Of a stretch of DNA of 64,000 bases, positions 8,279 to 17,510 are shown in pieces. The position numbers and the translations under genes are program-made. Below the pieces are notes generated by a model. It did not search any database. It was given only the letters and a program-made list of their open reading frames with translations, and was not told the origin of the DNA. The stretch covers positions 124,001-188,000 of the forward strand of contig NZ_JAMTCI010000002.1 of NCBI RefSeq assembly GCF_024171765.1, written 5' to 3'. The DNA comes from Williamsia deligens. GTDB lineage: Bacteria; Actinomycetota; Actinomycetes; Mycobacteriales; Mycobacteriaceae. How positions within the stretch are numbered: the first letter of the stretch is position 1; each line of letters starts with the position of its first letter.

Positions 8279-9109
8279 TCAGGTCGCGCTGACCACGCCG
8301 CTCGCGAGCAGGATCAGGACGATCACGCCGATCAGCACCCGGTAACCCACGAACCAGTTCAGCGAGTGCCGCTCGACGAACCTCAGCAACCACGCGATCG
8401 ACGCGTAGCCGATGACGAAGGCGATGACCGTCGCCACCAGCAGCTGAGGACCCGAGGCCTCGAGGCCCTCCCCACTGGGCGAGAAGGCGTCGGGGAGGCT
8501 GAACAGACCCGATGCCGTGACGGCCGGGATGGCCAGCAGGAACGAGAACCGGACCGCGGCGGCCCGCTCCAGGCCGAGGAAGAGGCCCGCGCTGGCGGTG
8601 GCCCCGGACCGCGAGACGCCGGGGATCAGGGCCAGGCACTGCGCCAGACCCATCGTCAGCCCGTCGCGCAGCGTCAGCTCCTCGATGGGACGCCGTCGGC
8701 TGCCGTAGCGTTCGGCCAGCACGATCACGCCGGAGAAGACGATGAGCATGACGGCGATCAGCCACAGATTCCGTGCGCCGGTACGGATCTCGTCCTTGAA
8801 GACGATCCCGAGGATGCCGATCGGGATGGTGGCGAAGATCACGTACCACCCGATGCGGTAGTCGAGACCGCGCTCCTGGGGCGAGAACAGGCCTCGGGCC
8901 CAGGCGATCACGATGCGCACGATGTCGCGCAGGAAGTACAGGAGCACCGCGGCCTCGGTGCCGAGCTGGGTGACCGCGGTGAACGACGCGCCGGCATCGT
9001 CGCCGAAGAAGACACCGGACACGATCCGTAGATGCCCCGACGAGCTGACCGGCAGGAACTCCGTGAGGCCCTGGACGGCCCCGAGAACGATGGCCTGGGT
9101 CCACGTCAT
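8279..9109 (-). CDS. uppP: Undecaprenyl-diphosphatase UppP (BacA)
   Basis: 276-residue multispanning inner-membrane enzyme that dephosphorylates undecaprenyl (or decaprenyl) diphosphate to recycle the lipid carrier for peptidoglycan and arabinogalactan; overproduction gives bacitracin resistance in other bacteria. The two family motifs are intact: [13 protein letters not shown] near residues 14-26 and Pro-Gly-Val-Ser-Arg-Ser-Gly-Ala-Thr in the second half. About eight hydrophobic segments are visible. ATG 9109 gives the standard N-terminus; a GTG at 9121 would add four residues. No clear ribosome site helps to decide. Confidence 0.94.
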   Translation of the reverse strand: MTWTQAIVLGAVQGLTEFLPVSSSGHLRIVSGVFFGDDAGASFTAVTQLGTEAAVLLYFLRDIVRIVIAWARGLFSPQERGLDYRIGWYVIFATIPIGILGIVFKDEIRTGARNLWLIAVMLIVFSGVIVLAERYGSRRRPIEELTLRDGLTMGLAQCLALIPGVSRSGATASAGLFLGLERAAAVRFSFLLAIPAVTASGLFSLPDAFSPSGEGLEASGPQLLVATVIAFVIGYASIAWLLRFVERHSLNWFVGYRVLIGVIVLILLASGVVSAT

Positions 9110-9195
9110 GGCGTCGGTCACGGCGAGGATCGTACGACACGGACATCGGCACGCCGCCCACGAGCGCCGTCGGCGGCGTACAGCACTATGGACAC

Positions 9196-10236
9196 ATGCT
9201 CGCCCACCGCCGCCGCCTGTCCGCCGCCCTCCTGGTCGTCGTGGCGGCCGCCGGGGTCCTGAGCGCCTGCGGGTCCGACAGCAGCTCGCAGCGGAGCGAC
9301 GTCGCCACCACCGCCCCCCAGACACCCTTGGCGGCACCCGCCCTGGGGACGCAGGCCCCGTCGGGGACCGTCGTGCCGGCCCCGGCGTCGTCCACGATCG
9401 TCCTCGACCCCACGGGGCGTCGCGTGGTGGTCCTCGGCGCCGACCGCGCGTCCCTGGCGGTCTATTCCATCGCCGACCCGCGCAGACCCGTTGCGCAACG
9501 GTCGATCCCGCTGCCCGTCGCCGTCGACGCCCTCGGTGCGCTGCGCAACGGCGTGGTGATCGCGGCCGCACCCGACAGGCTGCTGAGCATCGACCTCGCC
9601 GCGGGGACCGTCGCGTCGAGACAGGTCCCGGTGTCACAGCCGTTGTCGCTGGCGCGGCTGACCGACGGCCGCGTCGCGATCGGCAGTGCCGGCGGGGATC
9701 TGACCGTGGTGTCCGCCGCCGGGGACGACGGCCGCGTCGTACGCATCGGTGGTCTGGTCCGTGGCGACGAGCTCGCCGTCCACCCACGCGCCGGACGCGA
9801 CGATCAGGTGCTCGTGCTCGACCGCGCGCAGTCGTCGGTGACCGCGGTCGACGTCGGCGACGGATCCCTCGGCGAGGCCCTGCGCGCGGGCGACGGCGCC
9901 ACGAACCTGGCGGTGGACCACTACGGCCGGTTCCTCGTCACCGACACCCGGTCCGGGGATCTCACGGCGTTCTACGGCGACCCGATCATCATGCGGTTCC
10001 GCTATCCCGTGGCCGCCGGACCGTACGCCGTAGGATACGACGACACCCGGAACCTGGCCTGGGTCGCGACCACGGGGGACAACGGCCTCGTCGCGTTCGA
10101 CCTGGCCTCCGGGATCCCGGTGCAGCGGAAGCAGTCGACCACCGTGCGTCAGGCCGACGCGCTCGCCGTCGACAACAGCACCGGGGTGGTCTATCTGGTC
10201 TCGGCGCGGGGTGACGGCCTGCAGGCCGCGTACTGA
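9196..10236 (+). CDS. Lipoprotein with beta-propeller-like repeats (LppL-like)
   Basis: 346 residues with a classical lipoprotein signal: positively charged start, hydrophobic stretch, and lipobox Leu-Ser-Ala-Cys with the lipidated C25, so it is predicted to be anchored on the outer face of the plasma membrane. The rest reads as YncE/WD-like beta strands with repeated Asp-Pro-Thr-Gly-Arg and Ala-Val-Asp motifs, as in seven-bladed propellers. Position next to DUF5703 and pyrD matches LppL of M. tuberculosis, whose function is not known. It is divergent from uppP. Confidence 0.85.
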   Translation: MLAHRRRLSAALLVVVAAAGVLSACGSDSSSQRSDVATTAPQTPLAAPALGTQAPSGTVVPAPASSTIVLDPTGRRVVVLGADRASLAVYSIADPRRPVAQRSIPLPVAVDALGALRNGVVIAAAPDRLLSIDLAAGTVASRQVPVSQPLSLARLTDGRVAIGSAGGDLTVVSAAGDDGRVVRIGGLVRGDELAVHPRAGRDDQVLVLDRAQSSVTAVDVGDGSLGEALRAGDGATNLAVDHYGRFLVTDTRSGDLTAFYGDPIIMRFRYPVAAGPYAVGYDDTRNLAWVATTGDNGLVAFDLASGIPVQRKQSTTVRQADALAVDNSTGVVYLVSARGDGLQAAY

Positions 10237-10256
10237 CGGCCGGCGGAGGGAGCGAC

Positions 10257-10538
10257 ATGCGCAGATCGGGATCGACGGGCGGGCGCGCCCCCGGGTTCCC
10301 CGCCGAGTGGTCGGTGGCCACCCGCGGTGACTACGAGTACGTACCGCTGCGGCTGCCCCCGGACGTCACACGGTTGACGGCGTCGATCCGGCTCGCCATC
10401 GAGGCCGAGTTCGGGGGCTGGGAGATCTCCCGGGTACGGCTGTACTCCGACGGGACCCGCAAGGTGCTCCTGAAGCGGCGTCGACCGCGCACCGGGCCGG
10501 GTGCCGCACCCTCCGACGGCCACCGGGGTGACGAGTGA
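10257..10538 (+). CDS. DUF5703 family protein
   Basis: 93 residues. Central block Tyr-Glu-Tyr-Val-Pro-Leu-Arg-Leu-Pro, then [13 protein letters not shown], typical of the short DUF5703 family, with a basic Lys/Arg cluster near residue 75. The ATG is preceded by GGAGGGAG at good distance. The stop overlaps the pyrD start as GTGA, so translation is coupled. Possibly a nucleic-acid or ribosome-associated protein judging by its basic charge, but this is a guess. Confidence 0.85.
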   Translation: MRRSGSTGGRAPGFPAEWSVATRGDYEYVPLRLPPDVTRLTASIRLAIEAEFGGWEISRVRLYSDGTRKVLLKRRRPRTGPGAAPSDGHRGDE

Positions 10539-11653
10539 TCGCAGCGCTCTACCGCCTGCTGTATCCCCTGGCGCTGCGGGTGATGTTCCTCGTCGACCCG
10601 GAGCGGATCCACACCGTCGCCTCGCACGTCCTGTCCGGCGTGCTGTCGCGACGGCCGGTCGCGGCGATCGCGGCACGGGTCTTCGCCCGCCACGATCCGA
10701 TCCTGGCCACGACGGTGTTCGGGGTCGACTTCCCCGCCCCGCTGGGTCTCGCGGCCGGGTTCGACAAGGACGCGCGCGCCGTGGACGCCTGGGCGGGACT
10801 GGGTTTCGGCTTCGCCGAGGTCGGTACCGTCACCGGGGCCGCGCAACCGGGCAACCCCACTCCCCGACTGTTCCGCCTGCCCGCGGATCGGGCTCTGGTC
10901 AACCGCATGGGTTTCAACAACCACGGTGCGGCCGCCGCCGCGTTCCGCCTGGCGAACCGTCGCCGCGGCCCGGCGACGGTGCCCGTCGCCGCCAACATCG
11001 GCAAGACGAAGGTGGTCGACGCCGCCGATGCCGTCGAGGACTACCTGCTCAGCGCCCGCCTGCTCGCACCCGTGGCCGACCTCCTCGTCGTCAACGTGAG
11101 CTCACCGAACACCCCCGGCCTGCGGGACCTGCAGGCCGTCGCGTCGTTGCGTCCACTGCTGACGGCGGTCCAGAGGGCGGTCGACATCCCGGTCCTGGTC
11201 AAGATCGCACCGGATCTCTCGGACGACGACATCGACGCCATCGCCGATCTCGCCGCCGAGCTCGGTCTCGACGGCATCGTCTGCACCAACACCACGATCG
11301 GCCGCGCGGGCCTGCGCACGGCGTCGTCGGAGGTCGAGGCCATGGGCGCCGGCGGCCTGTCGGGCGCACCTCTCGCCGACCGGTCCCTCGAGGTGCTGCG
11401 ACGGCTGTACGCCCGTGTCGGCGATCGGATGCCGTTGGTGTCGGTCGGCGGCATCGAGACCGCGGATCAGGCGTGGGAGCGCATCCGCGCGGGCGCGTCG
11501 CTGCTGCAGGGCTACACCGGTTTCATCTACGGCGGGCCGATGTGGGTCCGCGACATCCACGACGGGCTGGCCGCGCGGTTGCGCGACAACGGTTTCGCGA
11601 CGCTCGTGGACGCCGTGGGGAGCGAGAACGCCCCCCACGCGCGTCGGGCGTGA
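10535..11653 (+). CDS. pyrD: Dihydroorotate dehydrogenase (quinone), class 2
   Basis: Membrane-associated flavoenzyme that oxidises dihydroorotate to orotate and passes electrons to quinone, fourth step of pyrimidine synthesis. 372 residues. Class 2 features: an N-terminal hydrophobic helix (about 1-40), a Gly-Leu-Ala-Ala-Gly-Phe-Asp-Lys-Asp FMN-binding motif near 69-77, Asn-Arg-Met-Gly-Phe-Asn-Asn, and a [10 protein letters not shown] motif with the catalytic Ser. The GTG start overlaps the DUF5703 stop. Confidence 0.96.
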   Translation: MIAALYRLLYPLALRVMFLVDPERIHTVASHVLSGVLSRRPVAAIAARVFARHDPILATTVFGVDFPAPLGLAAGFDKDARAVDAWAGLGFGFAEVGTVTGAAQPGNPTPRLFRLPADRALVNRMGFNNHGAAAAAFRLANRRRGPATVPVAANIGKTKVVDAADAVEDYLLSARLLAPVADLLVVNVSSPNTPGLRDLQAVASLRPLLTAVQRAVDIPVLVKIAPDLSDDDIDAIADLAAELGLDGIVCTNTTIGRAGLRTASSEVEAMGAGGLSGAPLADRSLEVLRRLYARVGDRMPLVSVGGIETADQAWERIRAGASLLQGYTGFIYGGPMWVRDIHDGLAARLRDNGFATLVDAVGSENAPHARRA

Positions 11654-11661
11654 GGGGCGTT
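11627..11661 (+). terminator. Hairpin over the pyrD stop codon
   Basis: AACGCCCC (11627-11634) pairs with GGGGCGTT (11654-11661), extended inward by CACGC/GCGTG. The pyrD stop lies in the 3' arm. No U-run follows, so it would be a GC-only terminator. A 12-base perfect palindrome GTTCCGCGGAAC (11659-11670) adjoins it in the gap between two convergent genes. Confidence 0.5.
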
Positions 11662-11684
11662 CCGCGGAACGGCGAGATGTCAGA

Positions 11685-12224
11685 TCACTCGGCGGGCTGC
11701 TCGTAGGTCGCGTGGATGATGCCGCGGGCGATCGCATGGCTGAACAGGTTGAAACCCAGGAACGCGGGCGTGGCGCCGTCGGGCAGCTCAAGCGACTCGA
11801 CATCGACCGCGTGCACGACGAGGAAGTAGCGGTGCGGCCCGTGTCCGGGCGGCGGCGCAGCGCCGACGAAACGCTTCATGCCACCGTCGTTCGCGAGGGT
11901 GACCGCACCCGACGGGAGACCACTGCCGGCCTCGTCACCGGCGTTCTCCGGTAGCGACGTGGTGGAGACGGGGATGTCGGCGACGGCCCAGTGCCAGAAC
12001 CCGGACGCGGTGGGCGCATCGGGGTCGTAGACCGTGACGGCGAAGCTCTTGGTCTCCGGCGGGAAGCCCGACCAGCTCACCTGCGGTGAGACGTCCTCGC
12101 CACCGGCGCCCATGAGGCCGCTGACCTGCTCACGGCTCAACGCCGAACCGTCGGTGAAGGTCTCCGACGTCACGGTGAACGTCGGCAGGTCCGGGAGTGC
12201 GTCGTACGGGTTGTAGCTCGACAT
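11685..12224 (-). CDS. YbhB/YbcL family PEBP (Raf kinase inhibitor-like) protein
   Basis: 179 residues, matching bacterial phosphatidylethanolamine-binding protein homologs (about 160-180). Signatures: Ser-Pro-Gln-Val-Ser-Trp-Ser-Gly near 50-57, Asp-Pro-Asp-Ala-Pro-Thr...Phe-Trp-His-Trp near 72-84, and Gly-Pro-His-Arg-Tyr-Phe near 133-138, which form the anion-binding pocket. No signal peptide. The biological ligand is unknown. The ATG at 12224 gives the family N-terminus. It is convergent with pyrD and followed upstream by the M20 peptidase gene, as in mycobacteria. Confidence 0.92.
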   Translation of the reverse strand: MSSYNPYDALPDLPTFTVTSETFTDGSALSREQVSGLMGAGGEDVSPQVSWSGFPPETKSFAVTVYDPDAPTASGFWHWAVADIPVSTTSLPENAGDEAGSGLPSGAVTLANDGGMKRFVGAAPPPGHGPHRYFLVVHAVDVESLELPDGATPAFLGFNLFSHAIARGIIHATYEQPAE

Positions 12225-12316
12225 GTCTGGAAGGCACATCCTCTCGTCTCGACGGCGCGCGGACACGCGCCTCCACGGTCGACAACGGTGTTCGTGCCCC
12301 GAGCCTTCCCGAACGG

Positions 12317-13657
12317 TCAGCTGTGGAGCAGGAAGTGCTCGAGGACCTGCACGCCGAACAGCAGGCCGTCGACGGGGACGCGCTCGTCGACGCCGTGGAA
12401 CAGCGCGGCGAAGTCGAGGTCGGGCGGGAGCTGCAGCGGCGCGAACCCGAAGCAGCGGATCCCGAGCTTGGCGAACGCCTTCGCGTCGGTGCCGCCGGAG
12501 AGCATGTACGGGACGGTCCGGCCGTCGGGGTCGAACGCCAGGATCGCGTCGTTCATCGCGTCGACGAGATCCCCGTCGAACGTGGTCTCGTAGGAGTCGA
12601 GTTTCGTGACCCATTCGCGGGTGACGTCGGGTCCGATGATGTCGTCGACCTCGGCCTCGAACTGCGCCTGTCGTCCGGGGAGCACGCGGCAGTCGACCAC
12701 CGCGGTCGCCGTCTGCGGGATCACGTTGGCCTTGTAGCCGGCGTCGAGCATCGTCGGGTTGGCCGTGTCGCGCAGCGTCGCGCCGACGATGCGGGCGATG
12801 GAGCCGAGCTTGAACAGCGTCGTCTCGAGGTCGGGTGCGTCGGCGTCGAGCTGCAGGGTCGACTCCTGGCTGACGGCGGCGAGGAATTCGCCGACCGACT
12901 CGGTCATCACCAGGGGGAACGTGTGCCGTCCGAGCTTCGCGACCGCCTCGGCGAGGATAGTCACCGCGTTGTTCTCGTGGAGGAACGACCCGTGACCGGC
13001 GGTGGCCGTCGCGGTCAGCTTCATCCACGCGATGCCCTTCTCGGCCGTCTCGACGAGGTAGAGCCGCTTCGTGCCACCGTCGGGGGTGTCGACGGTCAGC
13101 GAGTACCCGCCGACCTCGCCGACCGCCTCGGTGACGCCCTCGAACAGGTCCGGGCGGTTCTCGACGAGCCAGTGCGAGCCCCACTTCCCACCGGCCTCCT
13201 CGTCGGCGAGGAAGGCGAACAGGATGTCGCGCGGCGGGACGGTGCCCTCGCGGGCGAACTGGCGGGCCAACGCCAGCGCCATCCCGACCATGTCCTTCAT
13301 GTCGATGGCGCCGCGACCCCAGACGTATCCGTCCTTCACCGATCCGGAGAACGGGTGCACACTCCAGTCCTCGGGCCGGGCCGGGACGACGTCGAGGTGG
13401 GTGTGCAGCAGCAGCGTCCCCCGGTCGGGGTCGGCACCGCGCAGGCGCGCGAACACGTTGCCGCGCCCGGGTTGTCCCGATTCGACGTACTCCGTCTCGT
13501 ACCCCGCCTCGCCGAGTTGCTCGGCGACCCAGCGGGCGCACTCCTCCTCCCCCGCCGTGGTCTGGAGTTCACCGGTATTGGAGGTGTCGAAACGGATCAA
13601 CCTGCTGACCAGGTCGACGACCTCGTCGACGGCGCGGGGCGTGGTGGCATCGGTCAC
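12317..13657 (-). CDS. M20/M25/M40 family metallopeptidase (DapE/ArgE-like)
   Basis: 446 residues, start GTG 13657. Two-zinc hydrolase motifs: His-Thr-His-Leu-Asp-Val-Val-Pro near 85-92, Gly-Arg-Gly-Ala-Ile-Asp-Met-Lys-Asp near 113-121, and Asp-Glu-Glu-Ala-Gly-Gly near 151-156, providing the metal ligands and catalytic Glu. A dimerisation domain follows, and a Ser-Gly-Gly-Thr-Asp-Ala motif with a late His close the active site. It probably removes acyl or aminoacyl groups from a small peptide or amino-acid derivative; the substrate cannot be named. Cytosolic. Confidence 0.92.
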   Translation of the reverse strand: MTDATTPRAVDEVVDLVSRLIRFDTSNTGELQTTAGEEECARWVAEQLGEAGYETEYVESGQPGRGNVFARLRGADPDRGTLLLHTHLDVVPARPEDWSVHPFSGSVKDGYVWGRGAIDMKDMVGMALALARQFAREGTVPPRDILFAFLADEEAGGKWGSHWLVENRPDLFEGVTEAVGEVGGYSLTVDTPDGGTKRLYLVETAEKGIAWMKLTATATAGHGSFLHENNAVTILAEAVAKLGRHTFPLVMTESVGEFLAAVSQESTLQLDADAPDLETTLFKLGSIARIVGATLRDTANPTMLDAGYKANVIPQTATAVVDCRVLPGRQAQFEAEVDDIIGPDVTREWVTKLDSYETTFDGDLVDAMNDAILAFDPDGRTVPYMLSGGTDAKAFAKLGIRCFGFAPLQLPPDLDFAALFHGVDERVPVDGLLFGVQVLEHFLLHS

Positions 13658-13721
13658 CTGAGCATTCCTATCACCGTCGCGCCGGTGTCGATCGGTGGCG
13701 AACGTGTCCGGCCCGGGAGAT

Positions 13722-13750
13722 TTGGGGCCGCGCGTGCGGTCGGTTAGTGT
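13722..13750 (+). promoter_or_regulatory. Promoter of the tRNA-Leu gene
   Basis: TTGGGG at 13722-13727 and TAGTGT at 13745-13750 are separated by 17 bases and lie about 30 bases before the mature tRNA. Confidence 0.45.
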
Positions 13751-13781
13751 TGTCGACGCGCCGCCGAGAGGCGGCGTCCCT

Positions 13782-13867
13782 GTCCGGGTGGCGGAATGGC
13801 AGACGCGCTAGCTTGAGGTGCTAGTGCCCTATTAACGGGCGTGGGGGTTCAAGTCCCCCTCCGGACA
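13782..13867 (+). tRNA. tRNA-Leu (anticodon GAG)
   Basis: 86 bases folding as a class II tRNA. The acceptor arm GTCCGGG pairs with TCCGGAC at the 3' end, followed by discriminator A13867. The anticodon stem CTAGC/GCTAG encloses the loop TTGAGGT with anticodon GAG, reading CUC and CUU. A long variable arm CCCTATTAACGGG and a T arm with GGTTCAAGTCC are present. CCA is not encoded. Confidence 0.96.
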
Positions 13868-13877
13868 CACTTTCTTC

Positions 13878-14414
13878 TCAGCGTCCCCTGCGGGCGATCG
13901 CGTCCGCCGCAGCGGACACCGTCTCGTCGATCTCACCGGTCGCGTCCACCGTCACCGCGTTCTCGTCGGACCCCGGGTTCTCGAACGTCTCGAGTTGCGA
14001 GGTGAGCATCGCGACCTTCATGTAGTGACCCGTGCGGGACTCCAACCGCCGGCGAAGTTCCTCCTCCGGCACCGCCAACTCGACGAACACCACGCCACCG
14101 TCGGCGCGCCCCAGGAGCTCGCGGTAGCTGCGCCGCAACGCCGAACACGCGAAGACCGTCGACCTCCCCGCCGCCGACTCCTCGTCGCACCATGCGACGA
14201 CCGCGTCGAGCCACGGCCGACGGTCGTCGTCGGTGAGAGGTGTCCCCGCGGCCATCTTGTCGATGTTGGCCTGGGGGTGGAGGTCGTCGGCGTCGCAGAA
14301 CGACCGGTCGAGGCGCCGGGCCAGACGCGACGCGATGGTGCTCTTCCCGGATCCGCTCACCCCCATCACACAGATGTGACGGTCGGTCGGTGCGGCGTCC
14401 GCGGCGTCGTGCAC
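13878..14414 (-). CDS. Gluconokinase
   Basis: Phosphorylates D-gluconate to 6-phosphogluconate for the pentose phosphate pathway. 178 residues from GTG 14414. P-loop Gly-Val-Ser-Gly-Ser-Gly-Lys-Ser near residues 19-26, then Cys-Asp-Ala-Asp-Asp-Leu-His and Lys-Met-Ala-Ala-Gly-Thr-Pro-Leu-Thr-Asp-Asp-Asp-Arg, diagnostic of GntK-type gluconokinases, and Cys-Ser-Ala-Leu-Arg-Arg-Ser-Tyr-Arg. Longer upstream starts are open but would overlap the promoter and start of the divergent SDR gene. No gluconate transporter is nearby. Confidence 0.92.
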   Translation of the reverse strand: MHDAADAAPTDRHICVMGVSGSGKSTIASRLARRLDRSFCDADDLHPQANIDKMAAGTPLTDDDRRPWLDAVVAWCDEESAAGRSTVFACSALRRSYRELLGRADGGVVFVELAVPEEELRRRLESRTGHYMKVAMLTSQLETFENPGSDENAVTVDATGEIDETVSAAADAIARRGR

Positions 14415-14479
14415 ACCCTCTTGTAGCACGCGGGAGCACGGTCCGACGCGCACAGTTGGGCGTCTGACCCCTACTTTCC

Positions 14480-14493
14480 TAGACTGTCTGCTC
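14480..14493 (+). promoter_or_regulatory. Leaderless promoter of the SDR gene (-10 TAGACT)
   Basis: TAGACT at 14480-14485 ends eight bases before GTG 14494, and there is no ribosome-binding sequence between them. Confidence 0.5.
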
Positions 14494-15945
14494 GTGACGG
14501 TGGAGACGAACACGGAGGGAATCGCCCCCGAGGACCTGGAGCTGGTGCGCCGCGTGCTCGAGCAGGCGGGCGACCTCGATCCCCGTCACCCGGATTCGGT
14601 CGCGGTGCAACGCGCTGTCGGTGCGATGTTCAAGCAGGTCAAGCGGACACGGCGGGACCAGGCACGTCAGGCCCGCCTCGACGCCGACCGCGCTGTCATC
14701 GACGCGACCGCGACGGGTTCCCCGGATCGGATCGACGACGAGACGGCCGGGCTCCCGCTGTCGGCGACGGCGTCGGGTGTCGCGGGGCACCTGGTGCGGG
14801 CGCAGGGGTGCTACATCTGCAAGCAGGACTACACGCAGGTCGACGCGTTCCACCACCAGTTGTGCCCCGACTGCGTGCGCACGAACGGTGACCGCCGTGA
14901 GCAGCGGGTCGACCTGACCGGCCGCCGGGCGCTGTTGACCGGTGGGCGGGCCAAGATCGGCATGCATGTCGCGCTGATGCTGCTGCGCGACGGGGCCGAG
15001 CTGACCATCACCACCCGCTTCCCCACCGACGCGGCCCGCCGTTTCGCCGCTCACCCGGACGCAGGCGACTGGCTGCACCGGTTGCGCATCGTCGGCATCG
15101 ATCTGCGTGACCCCGCGCAGGTCGTGGCCCTCGCCGACGAGGTCGCCGCCGGTGGTCCCCTCGACATCCTCATCAACAACGCCGCGCAGACGGTCCGTCG
15201 GTCCCCCGGGGCCTACCGCTCGCTCACCGACGCCGAGCAGGCACCGCTCACCGGTGCGGCCGCGGAGATCCCCGTGCTCACCGTCGGTGAGACGCAGCCC
15301 CACCCGACGACACTGCTGACCGCCGCCGACACCCACGGTCCCGCCACGGACGTCGCCGCCCGCGCACTGGCGAACGCGGCACTGCTCGGCGGGTCGGCGT
15401 CGCCGGCACGCATCGCCGACGGCACCGCGGTCGACGCCGGCGGTCTGCTCCCCGATCTCGTCGCCACCAACAGCTGGGTGGCCGCGGTCGACGAGGTGGA
15501 CCCGCTGGAACTGCTCGAGGTGCAGCTGTGCAACAGCGTCGCGCCGTTCATCCTCCTGTCCCGTCTGACACCGGCCCTGCGCGCATCGCCGGCCCGGCGG
15601 CGGTACGTGGTGAACGTGTCGGCGATGGAGGGTGTGTTCTCCCGCCGCTACAAGGGCGCCGGACATCCACACACCAACATGGCCAAGGCGGCGCTGAACA
15701 TGTTGACCCGCACGACCGCCGGCGACCTCGCCTCCGACGGTGTGCTGGTGACCGCCGTCGACACCGGATGGATCACCGACGAGCGCCCTCACGTGTCGAA
15801 GATGCGCCTGGCGGAGGAGGGGTTCCGCGCCCCGCTGGACCTCGTCGACGGTGCCGCACGGATCTACCACCCGATCGTGGACGGTGAGAACGGGATCGAC
15901 CTGTACGGGTGTTTCCTCAAGGATTTCGAGGTGCACCCGTGGTGA
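14494..15945 (+). CDS. SDR family protein with N-terminal CxxC-x14-CxxC zinc-ribbon-like region, catalytic Tyr missing
   Basis: 483 residues, about twice the SDR norm. Residues 1-100 are helical and basic; C106, C109, C124 and C127 form a CxxC-x14-CxxC zinc-knuckle pattern; from about 142 an SDR Rossmann domain follows. The nucleotide loop is Thr-Gly-Gly-Arg-Ala-Lys-Ile-Gly (149-156), with Lys where the middle Gly normally sits, and Asn-Asn-Ala-Ala replaces Asn-Asn-Ala-Gly. In the active site S376 and K398 are present, but the Tyr of Tyr-x-x-x-Lys is Thr394. Normal dehydrogenase chemistry is therefore doubtful. An insertion of about 80 residues lies in mid-domain. It starts with GTG and is coupled by GTGA overlap to the DinB-like gene. 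Substrate and role unknown. Confidence 0.85.
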   Translation: MTVETNTEGIAPEDLELVRRVLEQAGDLDPRHPDSVAVQRAVGAMFKQVKRTRRDQARQARLDADRAVIDATATGSPDRIDDETAGLPLSATASGVAGHLVRAQGCYICKQDYTQVDAFHHQLCPDCVRTNGDRREQRVDLTGRRALLTGGRAKIGMHVALMLLRDGAELTITTRFPTDAARRFAAHPDAGDWLHRLRIVGIDLRDPAQVVALADEVAAGGPLDILINNAAQTVRRSPGAYRSLTDAEQAPLTGAAAEIPVLTVGETQPHPTTLLTAADTHGPATDVAARALANAALLGGSASPARIADGTAVDAGGLLPDLVATNSWVAAVDEVDPLELLEVQLCNSVAPFILLSRLTPALRASPARRRYVVNVSAMEGVFSRRYKGAGHPHTNMAKAALNMLTRTTAGDLASDGVLVTAVDTGWITDERPHVSKMRLAEEGFRAPLDLVDGAARIYHPIVDGENGIDLYGCFLKDFEVHPW

Positions 15946-16433
15946 CCGCACTCGGTGACGCCGCCGTCGGCCTCATCGAGGAGAACCTGACCGCCGTCCG
16001 CGACATCGTCGTCGGTCTCGGTGACGAGCTCGCCTCCACGAGACCCGCACTCGCCGGGGCGAATCCGCCCACCGGCATCGCCGTCCATTGCGCCGGCCTG
16101 GTGAATTTCTGGCTCGGCAGCGTCATCGGGGGCGAGAAGATCCCCCGCGACCGCGACAGCGAGTTCACGACAACCGGTCCCGTCGACGAGATCGCCTCTC
16201 TCGTCGACGAACTGCTCCCGCGCGTGCGGGGTTGGGTGGACATCGGCCTCACCGAGGGCGCTCGGGACCGTACCGCGACGGGGTCCACCCGCACCGCTGA
16301 CTCCATCCGCGCCGCGTCCGTCGAGTGGATGCTGCTGCACGTGGTGCGGGAGTTGTCGCAGCACCTCGGCCAGCTCGAGCTGACCCGCGACGTCCTGATG
16401 TCGTCGGCCGGTCGCGCCGACGAGCACCGCTAG
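15942..16433 (+). CDS. DinB/DUF664-like protein
   Basis: 163 residues, predicted four-helix bundle. His in Ala-Val-His-Cys-Ala-Gly-Leu-Val near 49 and a late pair in Leu-His-Val-Val-Arg-Glu-Leu-Ser-Gln-His near 133-142 match the three-His metal site of the DinB superfamily, which in actinobacteria includes mycothiol-dependent S-transferases and maleylpyruvate isomerase-like proteins. A mycothiol-linked role is plausible since mshC is present, but not shown. The start GTG 15942 (or 15939) overlaps the SDR stop. Confidence 0.8.
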   Translation: MTALGDAAVGLIEENLTAVRDIVVGLGDELASTRPALAGANPPTGIAVHCAGLVNFWLGSVIGGEKIPRDRDSEFTTTGPVDEIASLVDELLPRVRGWVDIGLTEGARDRTATGSTRTADSIRAASVEWMLLHVVRELSQHLGQLELTRDVLMSSAGRADEHR

Positions 16434-16442
16434 GGTCGACGG
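16431..16442 (+). promoter_or_regulatory. Leaderless promoter of the nucleoside hydrolase (-10 TAGGGT)
   Basis: TAGGGT at 16431-16436 begins with the stop codon of the preceding gene and ends six bases before GTG 16443. Confidence 0.45.
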
Positions 16443-17510
16443 GTGGTCACCCCAGTCCCGGTGTTGCTCGACTGCGACACCGGCATCGACGATTCCCTCG
16501 CGATCCTCTACCTGTTGTCGCACCCGTCGGCGGAGCTCGGCCCTGTCGTCTCGACCGCGGGCAACGTCCCGGCGGATGTCGTGTGCGCCAACAACCTCGC
16601 GTGGATGTCGCTCTGTGGTCGCGACGACATCGAGGTCTGTCTCGGTGAGGTATCACCGTTGGTCGCACCTCTGCGCACCACCGAGGACACGCACGGACCG
16701 TTGGGTGTCGGGTACGCCGAGCTCCCGCCGGGCGTGACGACGGCGTCCTCGCGTTCCGGGGTCGACGCGTGGATCGAGACGACGGCGGCGCGTCCCGGTG
16801 AGATCGTCGGGTTGGTGACCGGGCCGTTGACGACCCTCGCCCGCGCGATCCAGGCCGACCCCGGCCTGCCGACACGCCTGCGTCGCCTCGTCATCATGGG
16901 CGGCGCGTTCGGTCATCCCGGCAACACGACACCGACCTCGGAATGGAACGTCGCCGTCGACCCCGAGGCGGCGAAGGTCGTCTTCGCCGCGTTCGGCGTC
17001 GACGGTGCACCCGAACCGATCGTCTGCCCCCTGGACCTGACGGAGTCGATCGTGTTCACCCCGGACCATCTCGGGCGGCTCGCCGCCGCGGCCGGCAGCG
17101 AACCCGTCGAGCAGCCGACCCCCGAGGACGACCACGGCACGCGGTCCGTCGCCTCCAACGTCGTGGTCCGGCACGTCGTCGACGCCGTGCGGTTCTACTT
17201 CGAGTTCCACGCCGACCACGACGAGGGCTACATCGCCCACATGCACGATCCGTTCGCGGCGGCCGTGGCGCTCGATCCCGCGATCGTCGGCACGCGTGCC
17301 GCCGTGGTGGATGTCGAGATCGACGGGACACTCACCCGGGGTACGACGGTCGCCGACACCCGGGGCATGTGGGGTCGACCGGTCAACGCCCGCATCGCCG
17401 AGTCGACCGACGCCGACGCGGTTCTCGACGACATCGTCGACCGCATCGCGGAACTGGCGTTGCGGGTGCAGGCACGGATCGACGATCAGCCCGGTGGGTT
17501 GCGTCCGTAG
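16443..17510 (+). CDS. Nucleoside hydrolase (inosine-uridine preferring type)
   Basis: Hydrolyses the N-glycosidic bond of ribonucleosides to base and ribose for salvage. 355 residues. The calcium and ribose site Asp-Cys-Asp-Thr-Gly-Ile-Asp-Asp is at 10-17, a Gly-Pro-Leu-Thr-Thr-Leu motif near 122-127, Ile-Met-Gly-Gly-Ala-Phe near 151, and Trp-Asn-Val-Ala-Val-Asp-Pro-Glu-Ala with a later His-Asp-Pro for the active-site His and Asp. Its final 25 bases overlap the convergent glycosyltransferase gene. Base preference cannot be read. Confidence 0.92.
   Translation: MVTPVPVLLDCDTGIDDSLAILYLLSHPSAELGPVVSTAGNVPADVVCANNLAWMSLCGRDDIEVCLGEVSPLVAPLRTTEDTHGPLGVGYAELPPGVTTASSRSGVDAWIETTAARPGEIVGLVTGPLTTLARAIQADPGLPTRLRRLVIMGGAFGHPGNTTPTSEWNVAVDPEAAKVVFAAFGVDGAPEPIVCPLDLTESIVFTPDHLGRLAAAAGSEPVEQPTPEDDHGTRSVASNVVVRHVVDAVRFYFEFHADHDEGYIAHMHDPFAAAVALDPAIVGTRAAVVDVEIDGTLTRGTTVADTRGMWGRPVNARIAESTDADAVLDDIVDRIAELALRVQARIDDQPGGLRP

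Noticed and set aside
12317-13657. Assignment of the M20 peptidase as DapE
   Set aside because: The fold and metal motifs fit, but the length and neighbours match a general M20 peptidase, and no lysine pathway gene is nearby.
13782-13867. Integration site in tRNA-Leu for a genomic island
   Set aside because: No repeat of the tRNA 3' end was noticed downstream and no integrase gene is present in the window.
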